A DNA stretch of 64,000 nucleotides from Paracoccus denitrificans (lineage in GTDB: Bacteria > Pseudomonadota > Alphaproteobacteria > Rhodobacterales > Rhodobacteraceae): assembly GCA_003240735.1 (NCBI GenBank), contig QFNE01000004.1:62001-126000 (forward strand), read 5' to 3'. Positions 26,786 through 36,085 of this stretch are shown piece after piece. A model generated the notes under the pieces. That model was given only the letters and a program-made list of their open reading frames with translations, was not told the origin of the DNA and made no database searches. Each line of letters opens with the position of its first letter. The first letter of the stretch is position 1. The position numbers and the translations under genes are program-made.

Positions 26786-27656
26786 CGCGATCCATTCTGA
26801 CGCGATTCACCCCGACGCGACTGGGCTCGATCTGGACCGCATCGCCGACGCGCTGGAACGGATGTCCCCCCCGCCTGTCCCGGCCCCGACCTTCACCGAG
26901 GCGGACGCCTATGTCTGGCACCCTAATCCCGACCGGCTGGAGCCTGTGGCGAACGTCGCCCGTGTGCCCCTGTCGGTGCTGGTCGGGATCGACCGGTCTC
27001 GCGACACGCTGCTTGCCAACACGCTGCAGTTTGCGCGCGGGTTCGCGGCCAACAACGCGCTTTTGTGGGGTGCGCGGGGGATGGGGAAATCGTCCCTTGT
27101 CAAGGCAGTCCACGCCGAGGCCGTGGGTCAGGGCCTGCCCTTGGTGCTGGTCGAAATCGCGCGTGACGATCTTGATTCGGTGTCGCGGCTGCTGGCGATC
27201 CTTGGTCGGTCGAACCGTCGGTTCCTGTTGTTTTCGGACGACCTGTCCTTCAGCCACGACGATACGCAGTACAAATCGCTCAAGGCGGTGCTGGATGGCG
27301 GCATTGCGGGCCGCCCGGCGAACGTGATCCTGTACGCGACCTCGAACCGCCGGCATCTGATTCCGCGCGACATGATCGACAACGAACGCGCCACCGCCAT
27401 CCACCCCGGCGAGGCGGTCGAGGAAAAAGTGTCGCTGTCGGACCGCTTTGGCCTGTGGCTGGGATTCCACCCCTGCGGTCAGGACGAATACCTGCAGATG
27501 ATCCAGCGTTACTGCGATTCCATCGACCTGCAGATCGACCCCGACGACTTGCGGGCCGAGGCGATCGAATGGCAGGCCACACGCGGCGCGCGGTCAGGGC
27601 GGGTGGCGTGGCAATTCTTTACCGATCTGGCCGGTCGGCACGGTCGGGCGGTCTAG
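26769..27656 (+). CDS. DUF815 family P-loop ATPase
   Basis: Protein of 295 residues. After an N-terminal variable part (about 1-75), the AAA-like ATPase domain has Walker A GARGMGKSSL (about residue 100), a Walker B-like FLLFSDDLSF and a sensor-like ATSNRRHLIPRDM. This matches DUF815 ATPases, whose function is unknown. The ATG at 26769 lies inside the end of tatC, so the genes are translationally coupled. The link to Tat export is positional only. Confidence 0.88.
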   Translation: MTTLPDAIHSDAIHPDATGLDLDRIADALERMSPPPVPAPTFTEADAYVWHPNPDRLEPVANVARVPLSVLVGIDRSRDTLLANTLQFARGFAANNALLWGARGMGKSSLVKAVHAEAVGQGLPLVLVEIARDDLDSVSRLLAILGRSNRRFLLFSDDLSFSHDDTQYKSLKAVLDGGIAGRPANVILYATSNRRHLIPRDMIDNERATAIHPGEAVEEKVSLSDRFGLWLGFHPCGQDEYLQMIQRYCDSIDLQIDPDDLRAEAIEWQATRGARSGRVAWQFFTDLAGRHGRAV

Positions 27657-27715
27657 CTTCATCTTTCGGAAAGAAGTCTTTGCCAGATTGGCGTCGATCA
27701 GGACGATTCGACGGC

Positions 27716-28717
27716 ATGGACACAGACCCACACCCCTCAGATACCCATGATCCGCCACCGACCGCTGGTGTCCTGCGCCGATACATCGCCGCGCAGCAAC
27801 GGACGGTCCAAGACCGGCAGGCGGGCGTTCAGCCGCCACGTGATCGCGCGGTGTCCATGGCCGTCAGCCGCGCCGCACAGAAGGTCCACCGGCTGGCCGT
27901 CTTTGTCGATCGCGCCGAAAGTCGTCAGATTTCTCTGGCCGAACTGCCAGAGTTGCTGCCTGACCACGCACTGCTGCTGCTGGTCGAGGATCAATCGGGG
28001 CGGCTGGGTGTGGCGGCGCTCAGCAGCGGTCTGGTGGGGGCGATCATCGAAATGCAGACGCTTGGGCGGTTGGCCGTACGGGGCCAGCCCCGCCGCCGCG
28101 CCACGCGGACCGATGCGGCCATCGCAGCGGATTTTGTGAACGCGGTGCTGGCCGACCTGCCGGCCGAGGCGGGGATCGGCTGGCGGCAGCTCAGCTTTGT
28201 GGCTGACCCCCGGCCTCTGTGCTTGCTTTTGGACGATCAGCCGCACAGCCACGACATGCTGTCGCTGCGGCTGGGTGAGACCGGTGAGCGCAACGGGGCG
28301 CTGCATCTGGTGCTGCCGGTTGCCGAGCCTGCCCCTGTGGACGCTGCGCAGATTCCCGCAGCAGACAACATGCCGTTAACGCAGCCTCTTGGCGATTGCC
28401 CGCTGCCGATGGTTGGGATCCTTGCGCGCCACAAGCTGCGCCTTGGCGCGCTGCGCCGCCTAGCGCCGGGTGACCTGATCCCATTGCCGCGCGCTTCGCT
28501 GGATCAGGCCCGGTTGGAGACCGCATCGGGGCAACTGGTTGCGATGGGCCGGCTGGGGCAGTCCGACGGCTACCACGCCTTGCGGGTCGGGACGGGGCCG
28601 GAGGCTGAGCGCGCGGATGCGCCATCGAAGCCGGTCATGGCAGATATCGGCGACTTAGACGATCCTGATCCCTTCCGGCCGTCGGGCAGCGGGTCGGTGA
28701 TTGAACTGGCCGGGTGA
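27716..28717 (+). CDS. FliM/FliN-type (SpoA domain) C-ring-like protein
   Basis: Protein of 333 residues. The N-terminal part resembles FliM's middle region in alphaproteobacteria (VLRRYIAAQQ, LLVEDQSGRLGV); the C-terminal part (about 225-300, from GILARHKLRLGALRRLAPGDLIPL) reads as a SpoA domain. No EIDALL-type CheY-binding peptide is seen at the N-terminus, and no other flagellar gene lies in the window. It may be a divergent motor switch protein or an orphan SpoA protein. AGGACG sits upstream of the ATG. Confidence 0.7.
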   Translation: MDTDPHPSDTHDPPPTAGVLRRYIAAQQRTVQDRQAGVQPPRDRAVSMAVSRAAQKVHRLAVFVDRAESRQISLAELPELLPDHALLLLVEDQSGRLGVAALSSGLVGAIIEMQTLGRLAVRGQPRRRATRTDAAIAADFVNAVLADLPAEAGIGWRQLSFVADPRPLCLLLDDQPHSHDMLSLRLGETGERNGALHLVLPVAEPAPVDAAQIPAADNMPLTQPLGDCPLPMVGILARHKLRLGALRRLAPGDLIPLPRASLDQARLETASGQLVAMGRLGQSDGYHALRVGTGPEAERADAPSKPVMADIGDLDDPDPFRPSGSGSVIELAG

Positions 28718-28983
28718 ATGGGGTGCCTCGTCGCGGAAAGCCGTTGCGTATAGCGAGCGTCAACCGCATTTGTGCGGGTGAGGCAGTGCGGTGCGATGAG
28801 GTGCGCAACGACGTAAGGCCACGCCTTTTTTTGGCGGTTCGCGTGTAAGCCTTGGCAAACTTGTCCGTTCCAAATGCGCCACGGATGTTGCGCTGCTTCC
28901 GCGACCCACTCGGTCTACGCGAGAAGGACGTCCTGCCCGGTTGGCCGAACCTTCTGACTCAAACCCGGACACCCCGGACCCAC
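28718..28983. other. 266-bp intergenic region between convergent genes
   Basis: No gene is supported here. The only structure I see is AAGGC-CAC-GCCTT followed by further T residues at 28815-28832, a weak possible terminator for the SpoA gene. Confidence 0.4.
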
Positions 28984-30111
28984 CTAACCCGCCAGCGCCA
29001 ACCTTGCCCCCGCGCTCCGGACCAGCTGACCCGACAGTTCCAGTTCCATCAATGCGCCGGCGGCCTCCGACATGGTCAGTCCCAGATCGCGCAGGATGGC
29101 GTCCTCCTCGGTCGGGCTGGGACCAAGGCGCGCAAGGATGCGTGCGTGCAGGTTATCGGGCGGGGCGGCCTGATGTGGCGCGGCCGTCACCATCGGCACG
29201 ACATCCCCTTGCGGGATCGGTCCCTCGAATCCCATCGCGGCCACGACGTCGTCGGCGTTGCGCACCAGGACCGCGCCATCGCGGATCAGGGCGTTGCACC
29301 CGCCGGCACGGCTGTCCATCGGGTGCCCGGGAACCGCCAGCACCTCGCGCCCCGCATCAATGGCCATGCGCGCCGTCACAAGGCTGCCGGAACGGTGCGC
29401 TGCCTCGACCACGACGACGGCGCGCGACAGGCCCGCGATGATTCGGTTGCGCGCCGGGAAATGACGCGCGACCGGCTCGATCCCCGGGGGCTGCTCGGTG
29501 ATCAGCGCGCCGCCACGCGCCACGATCTCGGCCGCCAGACCCGCGTTTTCGCGCGGATAGATCACGTCTATCCCGCCCGCCATCACGGCAATGGTGCCGC
29601 AGTCCAGCGCCGCCTCATGCGCGGCGGTGTCAATGCCGCGCGCCAGCCCCGATACCACCATCAGACCTGCGGAAGTCAGCCCATGTGCCATACCCCGCGC
29701 CATGCGCAGCCCAAGGGTCGATGCGTTGCGCGCCCCGATCACGGCGACCGTCGGGCGTGCCAGAGTGGCCACGTCGCCCTTGACCCAGATCAGCGGCGGG
29801 GCGTCTGCCAGATCGCGCAGCAGGCCGGGATAGTCAGGGCCATCCCACGCGACCAGCCGGGCACCTGCCTTGGCACCGGCCCGCATTTCCGCGATCGCGG
29901 CATTGCGCGTGAACGGCTGATAATCGGCGATCCCCGCGGTGCGACCGATCGCGGGCAGGGCATCCAGTGCCGTTTGCGCGTCGCCATGTTCCGCCATCAG
30001 GCGGTGAAATGTCGCTGGCCCGACCCGGCGCGACCGGATCAGGCGCAATTGTGCAATCAGCCCGTCATCGCTGCGGGAAGAAGGGGGGCGTGGTCTGCCA
30101 AGTTGAAACAT
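28984..30111 (-). CDS. dprA: DNA-processing protein DprA
   Basis: Protein of 375 residues. An N-terminal helical part (LRLIRSRRVGPATFHRLM) is followed by the Rossmann-like DprA/Smf core with VIGARNASTLG, VVSGLARGIDTAAH and GGIDVIYPREN, and then a C-terminal winged-helix-like segment (about 300-370). DprA loads RecA on incoming single-stranded DNA during transformation. It sits 59 bp downstream of tldD on the same strand. Confidence 0.95.
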   Translation of the reverse strand: MFQLGRPRPPSSRSDDGLIAQLRLIRSRRVGPATFHRLMAEHGDAQTALDALPAIGRTAGIADYQPFTRNAAIAEMRAGAKAGARLVAWDGPDYPGLLRDLADAPPLIWVKGDVATLARPTVAVIGARNASTLGLRMARGMAHGLTSAGLMVVSGLARGIDTAAHEAALDCGTIAVMAGGIDVIYPRENAGLAAEIVARGGALITEQPPGIEPVARHFPARNRIIAGLSRAVVVVEAAHRSGSLVTARMAIDAGREVLAVPGHPMDSRAGGCNALIRDGAVLVRNADDVVAAMGFEGPIPQGDVVPMVTAAPHQAAPPDNLHARILARLGPSPTEEDAILRDLGLTMSEAAGALMELELSGQLVRSAGARLALAG

Positions 30112-30170
30112 CCTGTCCCGCGCTGCGACCCGTGAAGGTCCTTCATCGCGTGCAACCAGTTAACAGAAGG

Positions 30171-31595
30171 TTAGCGGTTGGCGTCCGACCCGCCGACAGT
30201 CAGCCCGCCAATCATCAGCGTGGGCAGGCCGACGCCCACCGGCACCCATTGCCCCTGCTTGCCGCAGTTGCCGATGCCTGGGTCCAGCGCCAGATCGTTG
30301 CCGATGCCCTGGATCTGCTGCAGCGCGGTCGCCCCGTTGCCGATCAGCGTGGCACCCCGGATCGGCTCCTGAACCTCGCCGCCGCGCACGCGATAGGCTT
30401 CGGTGCAGGAAAACACGAACTTGCCGTTGGTGATATCGACCTGGCCGCCGCCGAACCCGGTCGCATAGATCCCGTCGTCGAGCCCTGACAGAATCGCCGC
30501 CGGATCGTCCTGCCCGGCCAGCATGAAGGTGTTCGTCATGCGCGGCATCGGCGCGTGGGCAAAGCTTTGGCGTCGCCCGTTGCCGGTGGGCGCCACGCCC
30601 ATCAGCCGCGCGTTCTGTCGGTCCTGCAGATAGCCGGTCAGCACACCGTCCTCGATCAGGACGTTGCGCGCGGGGGCCGTGCCTTCGTCATCCACAGTGA
30701 TCGAGCCGCGGCGGTCCGGGATCGTCCCGTCATCGATGACGGTGACGCCGGGTGCCGCCACACGCTGCCCCAAAAGCCCCGCGAAAGCTGAGGATTTCTT
30801 GCGGTTGAAGTCACCTTCCAACCCGTGACCCACCGCCTCGTGCAGCAGGATGCCCGGCCAGCCGGGGCCCAGAACCACGTCCATGACACCCGCCGGGGCG
30901 GGAATCGAGCGCAGGTTCACCAGCGCGATGCGCAGCGCCTCGTCCACCAGGCCCTGCCAGTGGTCAGGTGTGATCAGGCCCGACAGGCCGATCCGACCGC
31001 CGCCGCCAGCGGTCCCGCTTTCGCGGCGGGCGTTCGATTCGACGATGACGGACACGTTCAGGCGGGCCATCGGACGGATGTCGGTGATGATGCCGCCCTC
31101 GGGGCGCAGGATCACCACCTCTTGCAGGGATGACGCGACCGACGCCGAAACCTGAACCACGCGCGGATCCAGACCGCGGGCATAGGTGTCGATTTCGCGC
31201 AATGCCGCCACGCGGTCGGCGAAAGCGATGCCCTCGACCGGGTCATGACCCATATACAGCGCGGGACCCGGACCGGGCGGGGCAGGGGCCATGACGCCGC
31301 CGCCCTGACCCACCGCCAGACGCGCCATGTCGGCCGCGCCGCGCAGCGCGGCCTCGGTGAATTCGGTGGAATGCGCGTAGCCCGTGACCTCGCCCCGGAC
31401 GACGCGCAAGCCAAAGCCCTGTTCCGCGCCGTATCCCGCGTTCCGCAGCCGCCCATCGTCATAGACCAGCGTCTCGGACCGGGCGCGCTCGATGAACAAT
31501 TCGCCATCGTCGGCGCCGTCCGTTGCGGTTTTCAGGATGGACAGGGCGCGGTCTGCGTCCAGCGTATCGTCGAAGGGGGAAAAGCTGTCAGCCAT
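30171..31595 (-). CDS. tldD: Metalloprotease TldD
   Basis: Protein of 474 residues. The zinc-binding motif is HEAVGHGLEGD (HExxxH type) at about 255, within the PmbA/TldD fold; C-terminal GNGATALQQIQGIGNDL is also typical. TldD and TldE/PmbA form a heterodimeric protease acting on unfolded peptides and some modified peptides; no tldE lies in the window. The start at 31595 is chosen by homology; the frame continuing to 31910 runs into the ctaC promoter region. Divergent from ctaC. Confidence 0.95.
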   Translation of the reverse strand: MADSFSPFDDTLDADRALSILKTATDGADDGELFIERARSETLVYDDGRLRNAGYGAEQGFGLRVVRGEVTGYAHSTEFTEAALRGAADMARLAVGQGGGVMAPAPPGPGPALYMGHDPVEGIAFADRVAALREIDTYARGLDPRVVQVSASVASSLQEVVILRPEGGIITDIRPMARLNVSVIVESNARRESGTAGGGGRIGLSGLITPDHWQGLVDEALRIALVNLRSIPAPAGVMDVVLGPGWPGILLHEAVGHGLEGDFNRKKSSAFAGLLGQRVAAPGVTVIDDGTIPDRRGSITVDDEGTAPARNVLIEDGVLTGYLQDRQNARLMGVAPTGNGRRQSFAHAPMPRMTNTFMLAGQDDPAAILSGLDDGIYATGFGGGQVDITNGKFVFSCTEAYRVRGGEVQEPIRGATLIGNGATALQQIQGIGNDLALDPGIGNCGKQGQWVPVGVGLPTLMIGGLTVGGSDANR

Positions 31596-31759
31596 AGCCT
31601 GAAAGGCGTATGGGCTTTTTGCCGCATTGTCGAGTGCCGAGGCTTGCCCGCCACGCGCAGATGTGATTTGCCAAAAGGGGAACACGCAAGCGGCACCAAC
31701 GCCGCCAGCCATCCAACCGGGCGGCCGCGTGAGGGACGAACTGGGAACGGGGTTTCGAC

Positions 31760-32647
31760 ATGGCAGGACGGGCGGTTCGCAGGGCTTCAGCGTTGGGTGC
31801 ATTACTGGCCGGGGCCGCGATGTCCTTGCCTGCCATGGCGCAGGACGTGCTGGGCGATCTGCCGACGATCGGCAAGCCGGTCGCGCGCGGGATGGGGTTC
31901 CAGCCCGCATCGACTTCGCTGGCCGTCGAACAGCAAGGGCTGGACCATCTGGTTCTTTGGATCATCGGCATCGTCACGGTGTTTGTCTGTATCCTGCTGA
32001 TCTGGTGCATCGTGCGGTTCAACCGCCGCGCCAATCCGGTACCGGCCCGCTTCACCCACAACACCCCGCTGGAGATCACGTGGACGCTGGTCCCGGTCCT
32101 GATCCTGATCGTCATCGGCGCATATTCCTTGCCGGCGCTGTTCCGGTCGCAGGAGATGCCGGAAAATCCCGATCTGGTGGTCAAGGCCATCGGGCACCAG
32201 TGGTACTGGTCCTATGAATACCCCAACGATGCCGTCGCCTTTGACGCAGTGCTGCTGGAACGTGACAAGCTGGCGGACGCCGGATACTCGGACGACGAAT
32301 ATCTGTTGGCTGCGGACAATGCGCTGGTGCTGCCGGTCGGCAAGAAAATTCTGGTTCAGGTCACCGCGACCGACGTGATCCATTCCTGGACCGTGCCCGC
32401 ATTCGCCGTCAAACAGGACGCTGTTCCGGGCCGGATCGCGCAGCTGTGGTTTGAGGTCGACCGTGAAGGGGTCTATTTCGGGCAGTGTTCCGAACTTTGC
32501 GGCATCAACCATGCCTATATGCCGATCGTCGTGAAGGCAGTTTCGCAGGACAAGTACGACGCGTGGCTGGCCGAGGCGAAGACCACCTTCGCCGCCGACG
32601 CGTCCGATGTGATGCCCGCCAGCCCGGTCCGGCTGGCCGCCAACTAA
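31760..32647 (+). CDS. ctaC: Cytochrome c oxidase subunit II (aa3 type)
   Basis: Protein of 295 residues: signal peptide (cleavage AMA-Q near residue 27), two membrane helices (about 62-85 and 103-125), then the periplasmic CuA domain. All CuA ligands are present: His in VIHSWTVP and C-S-E-L-C-G-I-N-H-A-Y-M. The aromatic patch is GHQWYWSYEY. It accepts electrons from cytochrome c. The order ctaC-ctaB-small protein-ctaG-ctaE is the Paracoccus/Rhodobacter arrangement; subunit I (ctaD) is not in the window. Confidence 0.97.
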   Translation: MAGRAVRRASALGALLAGAAMSLPAMAQDVLGDLPTIGKPVARGMGFQPASTSLAVEQQGLDHLVLWIIGIVTVFVCILLIWCIVRFNRRANPVPARFTHNTPLEITWTLVPVLILIVIGAYSLPALFRSQEMPENPDLVVKAIGHQWYWSYEYPNDAVAFDAVLLERDKLADAGYSDDEYLLAADNALVLPVGKKILVQVTATDVIHSWTVPAFAVKQDAVPGRIAQLWFEVDREGVYFGQCSELCGINHAYMPIVVKAVSQDKYDAWLAEAKTTFAADASDVMPASPVRLAAN

Positions 32648-32661
32648 AAGGACACCCTGGC

Positions 32662-33594
32662 GTGGCCGACACCAACACCTTCGAGGCCCAGCCCGAGGCC
32701 GAATTCCGCGATTACGTCCAGCTGCTGAAGCCGCGCGTGATGTCGCTTGTGGTTTTCACGGCCTTCGTCGGGCTGTGGATTGCGCCGGTGCCGATGAACC
32801 CGTTCATCGCGTTCTGCTGCATCCTGTTCATCGCGCTTGGCGGTGGGGCGTCGGGTGCGCTGAACATGTGGTATGATGCCGATATCGACGCGGTGATGCG
32901 CCGCACCCGCAACCGTCCGATCCCGTCGGGCCGCATCACCCCGGGTGAGGCGCTGGGCGTCGGACTGTTCCTGTCGGGGCTGTCCTGCATGATGCTGGGG
33001 CTGGCGGCGAACTGGTTCGCGGCGGCGTTTCTGGCGTTCACGATCTTCTTCTATGCCGTCGTCTATACGATGTGGCTGAAACGCTCGACCCCGCAGAACA
33101 TCGTCATCGGCGGTGCCGCGGGGGCGTTCCCGCCCATGATCGGATGGGCCTGCGCCACTGGTGGTGTCAGCATCGAATCGCTGCTGATGTTCGCGCTGAT
33201 CTTCTTCTGGACGCCGCCGCATTTCTGGGCGCTGGCGCTGTTTACCAAGGGCGACTATGCGCAGGCCGGGGTACCGATGCTGACGGTGACGCATGGCCGT
33301 CAGTCGGCACGACGCCACATCTGTGCCTACACGCTGATCCTCGCTCCGTTCGCGATCTGGCTGGGCCTGACGCCGGTGGGCGGGCCGTTCTACATGGCGG
33401 TCGCGCTGGTGCTGAATGCGGTGTTCATCGCCGGTGGCTGGCGGATCATGCGCCGCACGGACGAACAGTCGGCGGCCGATGGCCATCTGGTCGAACGGCG
33501 GTTCTTCCACTTCTCGCTGATCTACACATTCCTGCATTTCGCGGCCTTGCTGGCGCAGCATTTCATGGGCGGCTGGGTCTGGTTCGCGTCATGA
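32662..33594 (+). CDS. ctaB: Protoheme IX farnesyltransferase (heme O synthase)
   Basis: Protein of 310 residues with about nine membrane helices. The prenyl-diphosphate-binding motif is NMWYDADIDAVMRRTRNRP, with a second polar loop (LKRSTPQNIVIGGAAGA). It farnesylates heme B to heme O, the precursor of heme A for aa3 oxidase. A GTG at 32662 is the likely start, 14 bp after ctaC. The stop overlaps the next start. Confidence 0.96.
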   Translation: MADTNTFEAQPEAEFRDYVQLLKPRVMSLVVFTAFVGLWIAPVPMNPFIAFCCILFIALGGGASGALNMWYDADIDAVMRRTRNRPIPSGRITPGEALGVGLFLSGLSCMMLGLAANWFAAAFLAFTIFFYAVVYTMWLKRSTPQNIVIGGAAGAFPPMIGWACATGGVSIESLLMFALIFFWTPPHFWALALFTKGDYAQAGVPMLTVTHGRQSARRHICAYTLILAPFAIWLGLTPVGGPFYMAVALVLNAVFIAGGWRIMRRTDEQSAADGHLVERRFFHFSLIYTFLHFAALLAQHFMGGWVWFAS

Positions 33595-33896
33595 ACCTGC
33601 GCGTCGAACACGAGCTGCACAAACGCCGCGCCGGTCGCAATCTGGGGCTGTTGTTCGTGCTGCTGGCGTTCGTCGCGCTCGTCTTTGGTCTCTCGATTGC
33701 CAAGATCATGCAGGGCGACATGATGGAGGGGTTTGATCACCGCCCACGCACCTCTGCGCTGCCGGTCGATCGCACGGCACCCTTGCCGACTGACGGCCCC
33801 CGCGCCGCACCCGGAACACCTGCCGCAGATGCCGGCGTGCCAGTGATCCAGTCGGAACCCGCCGCATCCGACGTATCCTCCGGGGCCGCACCGTGA
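33591..33896 (+). CDS. Small single-helix protein of the cox operon
   Basis: Protein of 101 residues: a basic N-terminus (HKRRAGRN), one membrane helix (about 17-40) and a Pro/Ala-rich periplasmic tail. Its ATG overlaps the ctaB stop, and its stop overlaps the ctaG start. A short membrane protein at this position between ctaB and ctaG is characteristic of alphaproteobacterial cox operons, but its role is not established. Conservation of position is the main evidence. Confidence 0.75.
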   Translation: MNLRVEHELHKRRAGRNLGLLFVLLAFVALVFGLSIAKIMQGDMMEGFDHRPRTSALPVDRTAPLPTDGPRAAPGTPAADAGVPVIQSEPAASDVSSGAAP

Positions 33897-34507
33897 CCTC
33901 CCCGGCCCCCCGTCCGCGCAAAGGTCAGGACGCCCGCGTCGTCGCCTATCTGCTAAGCGTCGTCGTCTTGATGGGGGCGCTGTCCTGGGCTGCCGTTCCG
34001 TTTTACAACTGGTTCTGCCGCGTGACGGGGTTTGCCGGTACGACCAACGTCGCGACTAGCGTGTCGGACACCATTTTGGACGAAGACGTCCGCGTCCGCT
34101 TCGACGCCAATGTGATGCCCGGCATGGGGTGGACCTTCCGCCCTGTCAAAAAGGAAATGACGCTCAAGATCGGGCAGGACGCGCTGGCCTATTACGAGGC
34201 GATCAACACCACCGATCAGCCCATCACGGGCCGCGCCAGCTATAACGTGGCACCTGATTCGGCCGGGTATTTCTTCGACAAGATCGAATGCTTCTGCTTC
34301 ACCGAACAGACGCTGCAGCCCGGCGAACGGGTGCTGATGCCCGTGAACTTTTATGTCAGCCCGGACATCGTCAACGACCGGGACGCGCGCGGTGTGCGCG
34401 ACATCACCCTGTCTTATACGTTCTACCGCGCCGACAAGGCTGCGAACCAAACATCTGCCGATGCCAGTGATGTTCTGGACGCGCCCGCCAAGACCACTGT
34501 AAACTGA
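33893..34507 (+). CDS. ctaG: Cox11-type copper chaperone CtaG
   Basis: Protein of 204 residues with one N-terminal membrane helix (about 17-37) and a periplasmic Ig-like domain carrying the copper-binding CFCF motif (KIECFCFTEQTL). It delivers copper to the CuB site of subunit I. GTG start at 33893 overlaps the preceding gene by 4 bp. It is unrelated in fold to the caa3_CtaG factor at the start of the window. Confidence 0.96.
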   Translation: MTSPAPRPRKGQDARVVAYLLSVVVLMGALSWAAVPFYNWFCRVTGFAGTTNVATSVSDTILDEDVRVRFDANVMPGMGWTFRPVKKEMTLKIGQDALAYYEAINTTDQPITGRASYNVAPDSAGYFFDKIECFCFTEQTLQPGERVLMPVNFYVSPDIVNDRDARGVRDITLSYTFYRADKAANQTSADASDVLDAPAKTTVN

Positions 34508-34559
34508 TCGTGACTGAACGCCACCTGACCACCGCCACCTGACCGACGGGAGCCCGCGC

Positions 34560-35378
34560 ATGGCGCACGCCAAGAACCACGACTACCACATCCTGCCGCC
34601 GTCGGTCTGGCCCTTCCTGGGCGCTGTCGGGGTTTTCATCATGCTGACCGGCGCGGTCGCGTGGATCAAGGGTCTGCCCTTCCTGGGCATGCCCGCCTGG
34701 ATCCACTTCGCCATCGGTTTCGTGATGGTGCTGTACGTGATGTACGGATGGTGGGCCGACGTCGTCCACGAAGGGCAGGAGGGGGATCACACCCCGGTCG
34801 TGCGCATCGGTCTGCGCTATGGCTTCATCCTGTTCATCATCTCGGAAGTGATGTTCTTCGCCGCGTGGTTCTGGGCGTTCTTCAAGAACGCACTGTACCC
34901 GATGGGCCCGGATTCACCGATCAAGGACGGTGTCTGGCCGCCGGAAGGCGTCGTGACGTTCGACCCGTGGCACCTGCCGTTCATCAACACGCTGGTTCTG
35001 CTGCTGTCGGGTGTCGCCGTAACCTGGGCGCACCATGCGCTGGTGCACGAAAACGACCGCAAGACGGCGATTCGCGGACTGGCCGTCGCCGTCGCCCTTG
35101 GCCTTTTCTTCACCGCGCTGCAGGCGCTGGAATACAGCCACGCCGAATTCGGCCTTTCGGGTTCGGTTTACGGTGGCGTCTTCTTCATGGCGACGGGCTT
35201 TCACGGCCTGCACGTGATCATCGGAACGATCTTCCTGCTGATCTGCATGATCCGCCTGATGCGCGGCCAGATGTCGGACAAGCAGCATGTCGGGTTCGAG
35301 GCTGCGGCATGGTATTGGCACTTCGTCGACGTCGTGTGGCTGTTCCTGTTCGCCGCCATCTACGTCTGGGGCCGCTAA
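34560..35378 (+). CDS. ctaE: Cytochrome c oxidase subunit III
   Basis: Protein of 272 residues with seven membrane helices. Signature parts are ISEVMFFAAWFWAFF (with the membrane Glu), TWAHHALVH and GFHGLHVIIG. The C-terminus is HFVDVVWLFLFAAIYVWG. Subunit III stabilises proton uptake in aa3 oxidase. It is 52 bp after ctaG and 14 bp before surf1, within the cox operon. Confidence 0.97.
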   Translation: MAHAKNHDYHILPPSVWPFLGAVGVFIMLTGAVAWIKGLPFLGMPAWIHFAIGFVMVLYVMYGWWADVVHEGQEGDHTPVVRIGLRYGFILFIISEVMFFAAWFWAFFKNALYPMGPDSPIKDGVWPPEGVVTFDPWHLPFINTLVLLLSGVAVTWAHHALVHENDRKTAIRGLAVAVALGLFFTALQALEYSHAEFGLSGSVYGGVFFMATGFHGLHVIIGTIFLLICMIRLMRGQMSDKQHVGFEAAAWYWHFVDVVWLFLFAAIYVWGR

Positions 35379-35392
35379 AGCCCCCGTCGCCC

Positions 35393-36064
35393 ATGCGCCG
35401 CATCATCGCTCCGCTGATCCTCGGGGTCCTTGGCTTTGCCATTCTGGTCGGTCTTGGCGTCTGGCAGCTGCAACGTCTGGAATGGAAACAGGCGATGCTG
35501 GACGAAATCCAGCAGGGGATCGACGCCGCCCCGATCGCGCTGCCTACGGCGGTTGATCCGTCGATGAAATACCTGCCGGTGCAGGTCGCGGGCCAGACTA
35601 CCGGGGACGAGGTGTTGGTCCTGTCAGGAACCAAGGCCGGCGGCGGCGGGTATAACGTCATCTCGGGCTTTGTGACCGACGACGGGCGGCGGATCATGAT
35701 CGACCGTGGCTTCGTCCCGCAGGACGCGCATCGCATCTCCCGTCCGCCTACGCGGCTGATCGTGACCGGAAACCTGCACTGGCCGCAGGACAAAAGCGCC
35801 AGCACGCCCGCGCCGAACCTGACCGAAGGCGTGTGGTTCGCTCGTGACGTCCCGGCCATGGCGGCCGCGCTGAAAACAGAGCCGGTGTTGGTTGTCGCCA
35901 GTTTCGTTCAGGGTGACGCGCAGGGGGCAGAGCCGATCCCGATTTCCATCGACAACATCCCCAACAACCATCTGGGCTATGCGGTGCAGTGGTTCCTGCT
36001 GGCGCTGGTCTGGGCGGGGATGACAGCGGGGCTGATCTGGCGTATCACGCAACGCCGGTTTTAG
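35393..36064 (+). CDS. SURF1 family oxidase assembly protein
   Basis: Protein of 223 residues with a membrane helix at each end (about 7-24 and 198-216) and a periplasmic domain between, the SURF1 topology. GVWQLQRLEWKQ follows the first helix, and DNIPNNHLGYAVQWF precedes the last; both are SURF1 signatures. Surf1 helps insert heme A into subunit I. It lies between ctaE and thrC. Confidence 0.94.
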   Translation: MRRIIAPLILGVLGFAILVGLGVWQLQRLEWKQAMLDEIQQGIDAAPIALPTAVDPSMKYLPVQVAGQTTGDEVLVLSGTKAGGGGYNVISGFVTDDGRRIMIDRGFVPQDAHRISRPPTRLIVTGNLHWPQDKSASTPAPNLTEGVWFARDVPAMAAALKTEPVLVVASFVQGDAQGAEPIPISIDNIPNNHLGYAVQWFLLALVWAGMTAGLIWRITQRRF

Positions 36065-36085
36065 ACCAAGGGGAAAACGGATCCG

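Noticed and set aside
28760..28972. 70-residue minus-strand frame in the gap after the SpoA gene
   Set aside because: No ribosome site and no coding-like composition.
28718..28983. Possible tRNA gene
   Set aside because: No cloverleaf, T-loop or acceptor pairing could be found on either strand.
28852..30135. 427-residue plus-strand frame
   Set aside because: Antisense to dprA; composition rich in Arg, His and Gln typical of a shadow frame.
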